64,000 nucleotides of DNA. Origin: Streptomyces marianii (GTDB taxonomy: Bacteria > Actinomycetota > Actinomycetes > Streptomycetales > Streptomycetaceae). Positions 21,818-29,744 of the stretch are shown here, piece by piece (positions within the stretch are counted from its first letter, which is position 1; each line of letters begins with the position of its first letter). The notes beneath the pieces were generated by a model. It was not told the DNA's origin. It worked only from the letters and a program-made list of their open reading frames with translations, and made no database searches. Location: assembly GCF_005795905.1 (NCBI RefSeq), contig NZ_VAWE01000001.1, positions 7,257,501-7,321,500 of the forward strand, written 5' to 3'. The translations under genes were made by a program, and so were the position numbers.

Positions 21818-23877
21818 AGCGGCCGCCGGTTCTGGCGGTCGGTCAGAGGGTGCGGTTCGAGGGCCAGGTGAGGGGTGTTCTCGAGGTCGCCGCCCAGGCA
21901 GCGGTGCTGGAGGACGCCGAGGCGCCACACCGAGTCGTCGCCTTGATCGATCTATTCGAGGCACCAGACTTCGAGGTGCTGTTCCGTCCGGAGCGCATGC
22001 CGCTGCCGCCGTCCGGCTTGCTGGAGACCCTTTCGTCCGAGGCGGTGAAGCAGGCGCTTTGGTGGGAACAGCACATTCTCGAAGTCCTCCACGGGCTTCC
22101 GCCGGACGCCGAGCCAGACACGGTGCCGCGGCCCGGTTACGGTCCAGGCACGTCGGTGACCTCACGGCAGAAGGTCAAAGCGGCCGAACTCACCGCCCTC
22201 GGTTACGACGTCAAGCCCGGAACAGTGGGTTTTCGGCGGCGCCGCTACCAAGCTGACGGCCTGGCCGGGCTGGCCGATCACCGGCCGGTCCGCAAGCGCA
22301 AGGAGTTCGGCTCCGTGCCCGATGCCGTCGTCGAGGCGATGCGGCAGGCGGTCAAAGAGGGAGTCGACACGTCGACGCGCAACGGGGCCTATCTGATCTG
22401 GCGGACTGGGGAGATCATCCGGGAGAATGGCGGGGACCCGGTCAAGCTACCGTCGCGGCGGACGCTCTACCGGCTGGTGGCGAAGCTGACCGCGGGCACG
22501 CACACCACCGGATCGGCGGTCACACGCCGCTCCAGGGCCCACGGAGCCGCTGCACCGTTCGGTGAGCTGACGGTGTCGGCACCGGGCGAAGTCATGCAGA
22601 TCGACTCCACTCCCCTGGACGTCATGGTCCGGCTGGACAACGGCGTTGTCGGCAAGGTCGAGCTCACCGGCATGATCGACGTTGCTACCCGGACGCTCAT
22701 GGCGGCCGTGCTGAGGCCCACGACGAAGTCGGTCGATGCCAGCGTGCTGCTGGCCCGCACGGTCACGCCGGAATTGATGCGACCGGGCTGGGTCGACGTG
22801 TTGAAGATGTCCCGCTCGGTGCTGCCGCACAGGCGCTTGCTGACGCTCGACGAGCGTCTTGAACACGCCGCGGCCAGGCCAGTGATCGTCCCGGAGATGA
22901 TCGTCTGCGATCACGGGAAGGTGTTCGTCTCGCACAACTTCCGTGCTTCCTGCCGGTTCCTGGAGATTGACTTCCAGCCGACCCATAAGGGCTCGCCCTT
23001 CGAGAAGGGCCACATCGAGAAGATGCTGGGCTCCGTCGCCACGATGTTCGCCCAGTTCCTCCCCGGCTACACTGGCCGCAACACCGACCATCGCGGCCGC
23101 CACCCGGAACAGGAGAACCTGTGGTCGCTGCCTGAACTGCAGGAACTGCTGGACGAGTGGGTCGTCGCCCAGTGGCAGAACCGCCCTCATGAGGGCCTGC
23201 GCGATCCCGACCACCCCGGTCGGTTGTTCACGCCGAACCAGAAGTACGCCGCACTGGTCGAGTCCTGCGGTTACGTCCCCGTTGCGCTCAGCGGCCAGGA
23301 CTACGTCGAACTCCTCCCCGCAGCCTGGCGGGCCGTCAACTCCTACGGCATCCGGATCAACAACCGCACTTACGATGCCCCCGAGCTGGGTCCGATGCGG
23401 CGGCGCGATTCAGGGGTCACCGCCAAGAGGGGGCTCTGGGAAGTGCACCGGGACCCCTACGACGTCTCCCGAGTCTGGGTACGCAACCACCGCGGCGAAG
23501 GCGAGTGGGTCCAGGCAACCTGGAAATACCTGAACCGGGCGCCCGTTCCCTTTGGCGACCTTGCCTGGGATCACGTCAGCCACCAGTTGCCCAAGGCCAC
23601 CGAGGAAGAACTCGCTGCGGCAGTGTCCGCCTTGTTGACCCGGGCCCACGCCGGCCCTGACCAGCCAGCGGCAAAGAAGCGGAAGGCCAAGCCGTCCAAG
23701 GCGGACCGCCGCGTCGCCGCCCGGACCAAGGCCACCGCACCGGCAGCAGCCAAACCCCCGCCGCGACCGGAGACGCAACCCTTGCCGGAGCCGCCGGTGG
23801 AGGACGAGGAAACGATGGCCGAAGTGATCCCGCTGGGAATCTTCGACCCGCTTGAGGACCCCTGGAGACGTTCGTGA
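21805..23877 (+). CDS. tnsB: TnsB/TniA-like DDE transposase
   Basis: 690 aa, close to Tn7 TnsB. N-terminal helix-turn-helix DNA-binding regions (about 110-260; GFRRRRYQADGLAGLADHRP) are followed by the RNase H-like catalytic core: D267 (MQIDSTPLD), D369 (VCDHGKVF) and E405 (HIEKMLG), a D-E spacing of 36. A Mu-type C-terminal beta-barrel (about 480-600) and a basic, Pro/Ala-rich tail that likely contacts TnsC complete it. Function: binds the transposon ends and cuts and joins the 3' strands. The ATG at 21805 has GGAGGGAAG upstream and lies inside the tnsA end. Confidence 0.92.
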   Translation: MGSLKRPPVLAVGQRVRFEGQVRGVLEVAAQAAVLEDAEAPHRVVALIDLFEAPDFEVLFRPERMPLPPSGLLETLSSEAVKQALWWEQHILEVLHGLPPDAEPDTVPRPGYGPGTSVTSRQKVKAAELTALGYDVKPGTVGFRRRRYQADGLAGLADHRPVRKRKEFGSVPDAVVEAMRQAVKEGVDTSTRNGAYLIWRTGEIIRENGGDPVKLPSRRTLYRLVAKLTAGTHTTGSAVTRRSRAHGAAAPFGELTVSAPGEVMQIDSTPLDVMVRLDNGVVGKVELTGMIDVATRTLMAAVLRPTTKSVDASVLLARTVTPELMRPGWVDVLKMSRSVLPHRRLLTLDERLEHAAARPVIVPEMIVCDHGKVFVSHNFRASCRFLEIDFQPTHKGSPFEKGHIEKMLGSVATMFAQFLPGYTGRNTDHRGRHPEQENLWSLPELQELLDEWVVAQWQNRPHEGLRDPDHPGRLFTPNQKYAALVESCGYVPVALSGQDYVELLPAAWRAVNSYGIRINNRTYDAPELGPMRRRDSGVTAKRGLWEVHRDPYDVSRVWVRNHRGEGEWVQATWKYLNRAPVPFGDLAWDHVSHQLPKATEEELAAAVSALLTRAHAGPDQPAAKKRKAKPSKADRRVAARTKATAPAAAKPPPRPETQPLPEPPVEDEETMAEVIPLGIFDPLEDPWRRS

Positions 23878-24911
23878 GCATGCCGCTGGCAGCACAGTCG
23901 GATGACGATTTCGGCCGCTACCTGACGGTCCTGCCCGGCTGGCGCGAGTTCGTCGCTGGGGCGATCAGCGAGCCGATGGTCATGCTGACGCAGGACGAGT
24001 ACGACGCCCTGGCCAAGGAGGACCGATACCAGTACGACGAGGACCGGCTTGACCACCACGCCCGCCTGCAGGTGGTGGCCACCTCGACCGTCCGGCACAC
24101 AGTCACCTGCGGACGCCGCCTGATCATCCTCAACCGCGGCGCGATCAGTGCCCGCAGGGGCCTCATCGTCAGCGGGCCGGCCAACACCGGCAAGACGATC
24201 GCCCTGACCCAGCTCGGCCTGGCCCACGAACTCCAGGACCGCCGCCGGCATCCCGGCCAGGACGAACGCATACCGGTCATCTACATCACCGTCCCGCCCG
24301 CCGCGACACCCCGCATGATCGCTGCGGAGTTCGCCCGCTTCCTCGGCCTTCCGGTCCTGCGAAGCTCCAACATCACCGACCTCACCGAGGCCGTGGTCGG
24401 CGTCTGCACCAAGGCTCGCACCAGCCTCGTCCTGGTCGACGAGATCCATAACATCTCCCTGCACACCCGCACGGGAGCCGAGGCGTCCGACACGCTCAAG
24501 TACTTCTCTGAGCGCGTCCCTGCGACGTTCGCCTACGCCGGCATCGACATCGAAGACAGCGGTCTGCTGTCCGGCACCCGCGGCGACCAGATCGCCGCCC
24601 GCTTCACCTCGGTGGCCACCCACTCGTTCCCCTACAACAAGGAGTGGAAGGCGCTGGTCGCGCAGATGGAGGCGAACCTTGTGCTGCACCAGCACAAGCG
24701 CGGCACCCTGACCCGTCTGGACCGCTTCCTGCACACCCGAACGAGCGGCATGATCGGCACCCTCTCCCACCAGCTCCGCGGTGCCGCCGTGGACGCCATC
24801 CTCACCGGCTCAGAAAAGATCACGAAGTCCGGACTGCTGGCCGTCGACCTGGACATCGCCTCCGGCCGGAAGCGGCCAGGCGGCCCCTCGGCAGCGGTTG
24901 GCGATCAGTGA
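23874..24911 (+). CDS. tnsC: TnsC/TniB-like AAA+ ATPase
   Basis: 345 aa. Walker A GPANTGKT at residues 101-108 and Walker B LVLVDE ending at D189-E190, with a downstream sensor region (FAYAGIDIEDSGLLSG) and a C-terminal lid helix. It is the regulator that links target recognition by TniQ/TnsD to the TnsAB transposase. The GTG start overlaps the tnsB stop by 4 bp (GTGA), so the genes are translationally coupled. Confidence 0.92.
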   Translation: MSMPLAAQSDDDFGRYLTVLPGWREFVAGAISEPMVMLTQDEYDALAKEDRYQYDEDRLDHHARLQVVATSTVRHTVTCGRRLIILNRGAISARRGLIVSGPANTGKTIALTQLGLAHELQDRRRHPGQDERIPVIYITVPPAATPRMIAAEFARFLGLPVLRSSNITDLTEAVVGVCTKARTSLVLVDEIHNISLHTRTGAEASDTLKYFSERVPATFAYAGIDIEDSGLLSGTRGDQIAARFTSVATHSFPYNKEWKALVAQMEANLVLHQHKRGTLTRLDRFLHTRTSGMIGTLSHQLRGAAVDAILTGSEKITKSGLLAVDLDIASGRKRPGGPSAAVGDQ

Positions 24912-25816
24912 CAGCACCCGCTCAAAGCGCTCTCTCGATCGCTCGCCTCCCCTTTCAGGTCCGTCCTCAAGCAGGAGAAGGCGGCCCTTCTTTCATCAGG
25001 CGCCTCGCCCACGCCAACCACCTCCCGCCTCCCTATCTTCGAAAGTTCCTGCTGGAACCGCCAGGGCTTCGGGGGACGCCGTCCTGGGACCGCCTGGCTG
25101 CGGTCACCGGCCGCGACCCTGACTTTCTGCGAGTCACCCTGGAGACGAAGAAGTGCAGAGAGTGCGGCACGGACATACCGCCCACGGGGGCGTTCGGCAG
25201 GCGGGCGATCCTCTGCTCCATGCGCTGCAAGACGCGGGCACATCGCCGACGGCAGACCACGGCACCCTGCCGGGTCTGTCAGAAGCCGATGAAGATCCAG
25301 ATCGGACAGCGTCACCGGCTCTGCTCGTCGACCTGCCGCCGCACCGCCTACCTTCTCCGCCAGCAAGGTGGCGCTTCCTCCACGGCATCCACCGCCGACG
25401 ATGACCCTGTCGGCGAAGGAGACCGGCGCTGCATAGCCTGCGATAAACCTCTGCCTCCAGGCTCTCGCTCGCACCGCCAGACGTGCTCAGCGGCCTGTCG
25501 CCAGCACGCGCGGCGCTGGAGCCGTCTCGCTACACCGGAACGCTTCCTGCGCTCACCGGCTGAGACGTGTGAGTTCTGTCAGGACCCTCTCCCGAAAACG
25601 AAGCCCAGTACCAGCCTGCGCCGCTGGTGCTCGGGCCGTTGCAGGCAACGAGCCCACCGAGGACTCGACCCGGCTCCTTATCGGATCCGGACCTGCGAGC
25701 ACTGTCAGGACCCCATCGAGAGGGATGAGTCCGGAACGGCCCGTCGCTGGTGCTCAAGGAGCTGCCGGGAGAAGGCGCAGCGACGCCGTCGCAAGTCCAC
25801 TGCTGGCAGCAACTAG
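24908..25816 (+). CDS. tniQ: TniQ/TnsD-like target-selection protein with five zinc knuckles
   Basis: 302 aa from GTG 24908, overlapping tnsC by 4 bp. The N terminus is TniQ-like: ARLPFQVRPQAGEGGPSFIR, RLAHANHLPPPYLRKFL, then a helix around SWDRLAAVTGRD. From residue 83 to the end there are five successive units of the form CxxC-x(13-20)-CSxxC, each followed by a basic Arg/His-rich segment. Canonical TniQ has a couple of zinc fingers and then a helical DNA-reading domain; here the zinc array replaces the usual C-terminal half. It most likely reads the target DNA. Family call is good; the role of the array is inference. Confidence 0.82.
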   Translation: MTAPAQSALSIARLPFQVRPQAGEGGPSFIRRLAHANHLPPPYLRKFLLEPPGLRGTPSWDRLAAVTGRDPDFLRVTLETKKCRECGTDIPPTGAFGRRAILCSMRCKTRAHRRRQTTAPCRVCQKPMKIQIGQRHRLCSSTCRRTAYLLRQQGGASSTASTADDDPVGEGDRRCIACDKPLPPGSRSHRQTCSAACRQHARRWSRLATPERFLRSPAETCEFCQDPLPKTKPSTSLRRWCSGRCRQRAHRGLDPAPYRIRTCEHCQDPIERDESGTARRWCSRSCREKAQRRRRKSTAGSN

Positions 25817-26266
25817 GCTCGAGGTCCCAATTTCGCCGCGCCGCGTGTGCTCGATCAGCTGAGGTCAGAGGCAGGAGATCTACTCAGATGACGAGACGAC
25901 TGGGCACAGCGTCCGCGCGTCCGTAGTTGAGCACCTGGGCGAGAACTTCTCGGAACTGGACGATGTCTTCGGTCGACGCTTCTATGACGGCCTCGATCTC
26001 GCTGTCATCCAATCGCAGGTCTTCCAGCGCGTCAGGGTCGAGTGAGACGTGGAGCACGTTGCCCGTCAGAACGGCCCCACGCACACAGCCATAGGCGGTC
26101 CCCTGGCCGGCCGTGACCAGGCAATGCGTGTCCATCCCTAGGGCAACCTCCTGATCATCAGGCTCTTCCTCTCCCGCCATGAACATCAAGATGAAGCCAC
26201 TCCCGTCCTCTCCTTCGGCAAGGGCGGCTTCGGTGAAGTAGCCGTCAGGGTCGATCTCGGTTCTAG

Positions 26267-27362
26267 GGAGCGTATGTGGTTGTGATCATCAGGTGGTCCG
26301 GGTGAGCTCTCTGAGCCAGATCATCGAGGCGCGGAGGTGGAGGCCGGCGAGGTAGCTGTCGGGGGTCTTGTCGTACCGCGTGGCGATGCCTCGCCAGGCC
26401 TTCAGCTTGTTGATCAGCCGCTCGACGGTGTTCCGCTCCTTGTAAAGGTCGGCATCGTGGCTGACGGGCCGGCCGCCTCTGGAGCCCTTCTTCTTCCGGT
26501 TGGCGGCCTGGTCCTTCTTCTCCGGGATGACCGCCTTGATACGGCGTTTGCGCAGGTGGGCGCGGTTGCCGCAGGACGAGTACGCCTTGTCCCCGGCGAC
26601 TGCGCCGGGCCGGGTGCGCGGACGGCCGACGGGCATGCGCACCCGCACCTTCCCCAATACGGGGATGAACTGCGGGCTGTCGGCGGCCTGGCCCGCGGTC
26701 AGTATGAACGCCAGCGGGCGGCACTTCCGGTCGCCGACGACATGGATCTTGCTGGTCTGCCCTCCCCTGGAACGCCCGAGCAGGGCGGCCTTCAGCCGGA
26801 GTTTTCGTCGGCGCCGGATGCGCCGCCGCTCTTCCCGCACGGGATCGCCTTCGGCCTCCTGTCCGGTTTGTTCGTCGCAGTCGCCCCTTTTGACCTGGCC
26901 TTCTCGGTCTCGGCGGCAGCCTTCTCCAAAGCGGTGAGGACGTCTTCGTCCATGTGCATCCCGGCAGCGTCGTGGTGGGCCCGGGCGGTGGTGGAATCGA
27001 TGCTGACCAGGGACAGGTCCACCTCGCCGCGCTTCGCGGCTTCCGTGACCAGGCCCTCCATGATGGCTTCGAAGACGCCGGAGTCACGCCACTGCCGGAA
27101 GCGGTTGTGGACGGTCGACCAGGCGCCGAACTCCGTCGGCATCTCCCGCCACTGCCCGCCTGTCTTGAACCTCCAGATCACGCCCTCGAACTGCTGCCGC
27201 AGCCGCTCGGGGTACGGGCCGTACTCGCCGATCGGCAGGTACGGCTCGATCAACTCCCACTCCACATCCGTCAGTTGCGCTCGCGTCACCCAAAGAGGTC
27301 TACCGGTCCAAACCCTGCCGCGCAGGCAGATCTCGCAGATTGATCACGACGCAATACGCCCC
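26267..27362 (-). mobile_element. IS5-family (IS427-like) insertion sequence
   Basis: 1,096 bp with imperfect inverted ends (GGAGCGTATGTGGTTGTGATCA at the left, complement of TGATCACGACGCAATACGCC at the right; 21 of 26 bases match including the target bases) and flanked by CTAG on both sides (26263-26266, 27363-27366). A 4-bp CTAG/YTAR duplication is typical of IS5-type elements. It is nested in the Imm10 gene of the Tn7-like transposon. Confidence 0.9.
26289..27289 (-). CDS. IS5-family transposase, two frames joined by -1 frameshift
   Basis: The first frame (27289-26792) starts MTRAQLTDVEWELIEPYLP and carries the first catalytic Asp in SLVSIDSTTARAHHDAAG. The second frame (26840-26289) carries the other acids in AVAGDKAYSSCGNR and ERNTVERLINKLKAWRGIA. 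The frames overlap by about 49 bp and are in -1 relation; CGAAAAC in the overlap is a plausible slip site. This is the usual IS427-group layout, so the enzyme is probably intact. Ends are read as ...RELTRTT stop at 26289. Confidence 0.88.
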
Positions 27363-27394
27363 CTAGCGGCGCGGGCGGTGAATCGGAACGTCAT

Positions 27395-27624
27395 GACGGG
27401 GTTCTATCAGCGTTTCCCTCTGGGCTGTGAGGCAGGGGCAGGTCTGAGCAGAGAGATAGGCGGAAAGTGCGTCACCTTCGTCATCTACGGCTGATCCAGC
27501 GAGAAAGAGCCAGGTCATGGCCATCGGAGTCAGGCTTGAGTGCGTCACCCGGGACCATCGTTGATCAAACTTCGCTGGCACAAACTGTCTAGTCGTTCCT
27601 CTTGGATGGCACGGATCACCATGC
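27395..27624. other. Right-end interior of the Tn7-like element, no gene
   Basis: About 230 bp between the broken Imm10 start and the right inverted repeat. It contains the presumed Imm10 promoter and one further TnsB-site-like unit (complement of TTTGTGCCAGCGAAGTTTGA, near 27564-27585). No coding region is supported. Confidence 0.5.
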
Positions 27625-27669
27625 ATCGATCTTCGGTGGCAACCGGTCAAGGTTCGCTGTCACAGGTCA
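27625..27669 (-). repeat. Right inverted terminal repeat of the Tn7-like element
   Basis: Complement of the left repeat with a single T/C difference. It is followed immediately by CGGTG, the target duplication that also precedes the left repeat. Confidence 0.92.
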
Positions 27670-27710
27670 CGGTGATCTGGACCGCTCGGCGATTGCCAAT
27701 CGAAGTATTC

Positions 27711-27720
27711 CGATATATCG
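27711..27720. promoter_or_regulatory. Palindrome upstream of padR (candidate operator)
   Basis: CGATATATCG is an exact 10-bp palindrome, 40 bp before the padR start and AT-rich for this genome. Palindromes of this kind are frequent autoregulatory sites of PadR proteins. It lies only 42 bp from the transposon end. Confidence 0.45.
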
Positions 27721-27760
27721 TTGAAGCATCGCGACAGATCGACGGTGGAGGGAGCGTGTG

Positions 27761-28366
27761 ATGCGTTCACATGGACACGGCTTCGGACCCGGCCCGGGAC
27801 AGGGCGGTTGCGGGCCCGGCCATCACGGTCGGGGTGAGCACGAGGGGCGCCGCGCCGCCTTCGGCCCGTTCGGGCCGGGGTTCGGCGGCCCCCCGTGGGG
27901 TGGCGGCCGCGGCCGCGGCCGGGGGAGGGCCCGCCGGGGTGATGTGCGCGCCTCGATCCTGGCCCTGCTGAAGGACCGCCCGATGCACGGTTACGAGATG
28001 ATCCAGGAGATCGGCGAGCGCAGCGGCGGGGCCTGGAAACCCAGCCCCGGATCGGTGTACCCCACTCTTCAGCTGCTGGAGGACGAGGGGCTGATCACCA
28101 GCGAGAGTGACGGCGGCAAGAAGCTGTTCACGCTCACCGAGGCGGGGCGCGCCGAGGCCGAGTCGGTTCCCGACGCGCCCTGGGAGGAGGCCGGCCGCGG
28201 GATCGACTGGGATGCCATGAACGAGATCCGTCAGGCCGGATTCGGGCTCATGGAGGCCTTCGGCCAGGTCTGGAAGACGGGCACCCCGGATCAGCGGCAG
28301 AAGGCGATCTCGGTGATCAACGAGGCCCGCAAGAAGCTGTACCTGATCCTGGCCGACGAGGACTGA
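27761..28366 (+). CDS. PadR-family transcriptional regulator
   Basis: 201 aa. An unusual Gly/His/Arg-rich N terminus (about 1-60; HGHGFGPGPGQGGCGPGHHG) precedes the PadR winged helix (DVRASILALLKDRPMHGYEM, SPGSVYPTLQLLEDEGLITS, KLFTLTEAGRAEAE) and a C-terminal dimerisation helix. ATG 27761 is preferred over the GTG directly upstream because GGAGGGAG is then 6 nt away. PadR proteins usually repress neighbouring detoxification or efflux genes; none is obvious nearby. The His-rich head could bind metal, which is inference. Confidence 0.9.
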   Translation: MRSHGHGFGPGPGQGGCGPGHHGRGEHEGRRAAFGPFGPGFGGPPWGGGRGRGRGRARRGDVRASILALLKDRPMHGYEMIQEIGERSGGAWKPSPGSVYPTLQLLEDEGLITSESDGGKKLFTLTEAGRAEAESVPDAPWEEAGRGIDWDAMNEIRQAGFGLMEAFGQVWKTGTPDQRQKAISVINEARKKLYLILADED

Positions 28367-28388
28367 GCCCCGCCTGGGCCCGGCCCGG

Positions 28389-28430
28389 GCGCGGGGAAGG
28401 GCCCCGTAAACAAGGGGCCCTTCCCCGCGC
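28389..28430. terminator. Bidirectional terminator between padR and SRPBCC genes
   Basis: A perfect 17-bp stem (GCGCGGGGAAGGGCCCC / GGGGCCCTTCCCCGCGC) with an 8-nt loop GTAAACAA, between convergent genes. Confidence 0.85.
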
Positions 28431-28440
28431 CTCCGGCCCG

Positions 28441-28869
28441 TCAGCTCACGAGCCCGCCCAGCTTGCGGAGTGATTCGTGGAGCGCGACGGTCGCCGAGTC
28501 CCTGAGCTTGCCCGCCATCAGCGAGACGGCGGCGCCCGTGAACTCGCCGACGATGCGAACGGTCGTCGTGCCGCCTTCCGGGGTGAGGGTGTAGCGGGTG
28601 CCGACGAGGACGCCCATCGGGCCCTTGCCCCTGATCGCGAGGACCCGCTCGGGCTCCAGTTCCTCCACCGTCCACTGCACTTCCGCGGGGAATCCCATGA
28701 GCTTCATGCTCTCGGTGAAGGTCGCGCCGGTCTCGAGAGTCTCGGGGCCGCCCTGCGGGAAGCTCGTGTGGGTGGCGTTCCACCGGCCGTAGGAAGCGAA
28801 GTCCGTCAGTTGGGCCCATACCTTCCCGGCAGGCGCCCCGATGCGTGCGTCCGCGCTGACCTCGGCCAT
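28441..28869 (-). CDS. SRPBCC-family (polyketide cyclase/START-like) protein
   Basis: 142 aa: MAEVSADARIGAPAGKVWAQ, DFASYGRWNATHTSFP, GRVLA-type core AIRGKGPMGVLVGTRYTLTP, and the C-terminal helix LRDSATVALHESLRKL. This is the START-like ligand-binding fold used by cyclases, lipid-binding and stress proteins. No catalytic residues can be assigned. ATG 28869 is chosen (AAGGGG 9 nt upstream). Confidence 0.85.
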   Translation of the reverse strand: MAEVSADARIGAPAGKVWAQLTDFASYGRWNATHTSFPQGGPETLETGATFTESMKLMGFPAEVQWTVEELEPERVLAIRGKGPMGVLVGTRYTLTPEGGTTTVRIVGEFTGAAVSLMAGKLRDSATVALHESLRKLGGLVS

Positions 28870-29171
28870 GGTGACCACCCCTTCTCGTCGGGCTCGGTGG
28901 CTTTCGGGTCCCGGTGCCGTCGGAACGTAGCCGCGCGGCCTGCAACGTTCAATACTGATGAACTGTCAGATCCGGTCGCCTCCCCGTCGATGCGCGCGGT
29001 CTCCGGGGCCGGTGCCCGACGGCCTCCCACCGGCGGGGGAGCGCACGGAACCGCTCGTGAGGGGCGCGCCTCCTCCGCAAGGAGCAGGCGCGGCACGCGG
29101 TGCCCACCCTCCCCGGGATGCCCGAACGCTCCCGTGCGGCGATGGCCGGGGCCGTTCGCCGCTGATGGGGT
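28870..29171. other. Intergenic region before a decayed Clp-N gene
   Basis: About 300 bp. The first 100 bp (28870-28970) are less GC-rich and likely hold the SRPBCC promoter. No gene is supported; open frames here lack similarity. Confidence 0.4.
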
Positions 29172-29713
29172 GTGACCGTGCACCTCCCTGTCCCGCGCGT
29201 TCCCCGGCAGCCCGCTCCCGCCCCACCGGGACCGACGCCGGACTCTCCGAGGAACTGGCCCCGGTCGTCGCCGGCGCTCGGCGGTGTGCGCTGCGGGACC
29301 GTCAGATCGACACGGCCCATCTGCCGCACTCCCTGGTCGAGTCCGAACCCGGCGTCCGGGCGGCCTTCGGCGGCCCGGACCGGGTCGCGCCCGCGTCCTC
29401 GGCCGTCTCGTGCAGCGCAGCATCGGGTACGGGCTGCGCCGGCAGGTGACGGTCGAGGACTCCGGCGCGGTCCCGGCGGTCCGGGACCCCGCGCAGACGG
29501 GCTGGGCGCCGTCGGCCGCCTCCGCCGTGCTGCGGGCGCGGGAGCGGCCAGCGGAGCGCGGGGAGCCCCGGGTCCGGCGGCCTCGATCTGCTCGCCGGAC
29601 TCGCCGCCGACCGCGACTCCAGGGCCGCCGAAGTCCTCGTGCGTGCGGGGGGCGCCCCCGACCGGCTGGCCTGCCGGATCGCCGAGCTGTCTCAACAGGT
29701 GCGACAGATGTGA
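29172..29713 (+). pseudogene. Clp N-terminal-domain protein, frameshifted remnant
   Basis: Recognisable Clp-N repeat sequence appears in three pieces of changing frame. Around 29245-29395: GLSEELAPVVAGARR and DTAHLPHSLVESEPGVRAAF. Around 29396-29540: RVLGRLVQRSIGYGLRRQVT, VEDSGAVPAVRDP. Around 29575-29713: GLDLLAGLAADRDSRAAEVL and LACRIAELSQQVRQM, then stop. At least two frameshifts break the gene, although each piece keeps its codon bias, so decay is probably recent (or there are sequencing errors). Intact relatives are single Clp-N proteins of unknown function, perhaps adaptor-like. Confidence 0.65.
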
Positions 29714-29744
29714 CGCTCCTGACTCGGGCTGCCATGATGTGCCG

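Larger units (their letters stand above)
25884..27394 (-). pseudogene. Imm10-family immunity gene split by an IS5-family insertion
   Basis: The 3' part is 25884-26266 and the 5' part is 27363-27394 (first ten codons plus two bases). Removing the IS and one CTAG copy joins them in frame as MTFRFTARAARTEIDPD and onward, giving a ~138-aa protein. The rest shows Imm10-like features: EGEDGSGFILMFMAGEEEPD, VALGMDTHCLVTAGQGTAYG, LHVSLDPDALEDLRLD. Imm10 proteins neutralise toxins of polymorphic toxin systems. No toxin gene is adjacent, so it was an orphan immunity cargo gene placed between tniQ and the right end. It is now inactive unless the IS is excised precisely. Confidence 0.8.
20954..27669 (+). 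mobile_element. Complete Tn7-like transposon (tnsA-tnsB-tnsC-tniQ) with Imm10 cargo
   Basis: 6,716 bp bounded by 45-bp inverted repeats (20954-20998 and 27625-27669; 44 of 45 bases match) that start TGACCTGTGACAGCGAACC. The repeats are flanked by a 5-bp direct repeat CGGTG (20949-20953 and 27670-27674), the target-duplication length of Tn7. Contents in order: TnsA-like nuclease, TnsB-like DDE transposase, TnsC/TniB ATPase, TniQ with five zinc knuckles, and an Imm10 gene interrupted by an IS5-family element. Without the IS the element is about 5.6 kb. It sits in the intergenic space between a PhzF gene and a padR gene. No Cas genes are present. Confidence 0.92.

Noticed and set aside
20954..27669. 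Inverted 5-bp flanks TGACC / GGTCA read as the target duplication
   Set aside because: These are part of the inverted repeat itself. One base shift shows the direct repeat CGGTG, which fits a 5-bp duplication.
20954..27669. CRISPR-associated transposon
   Set aside because: No Cas12k, Cascade gene or repeat-spacer array is in or near the element.
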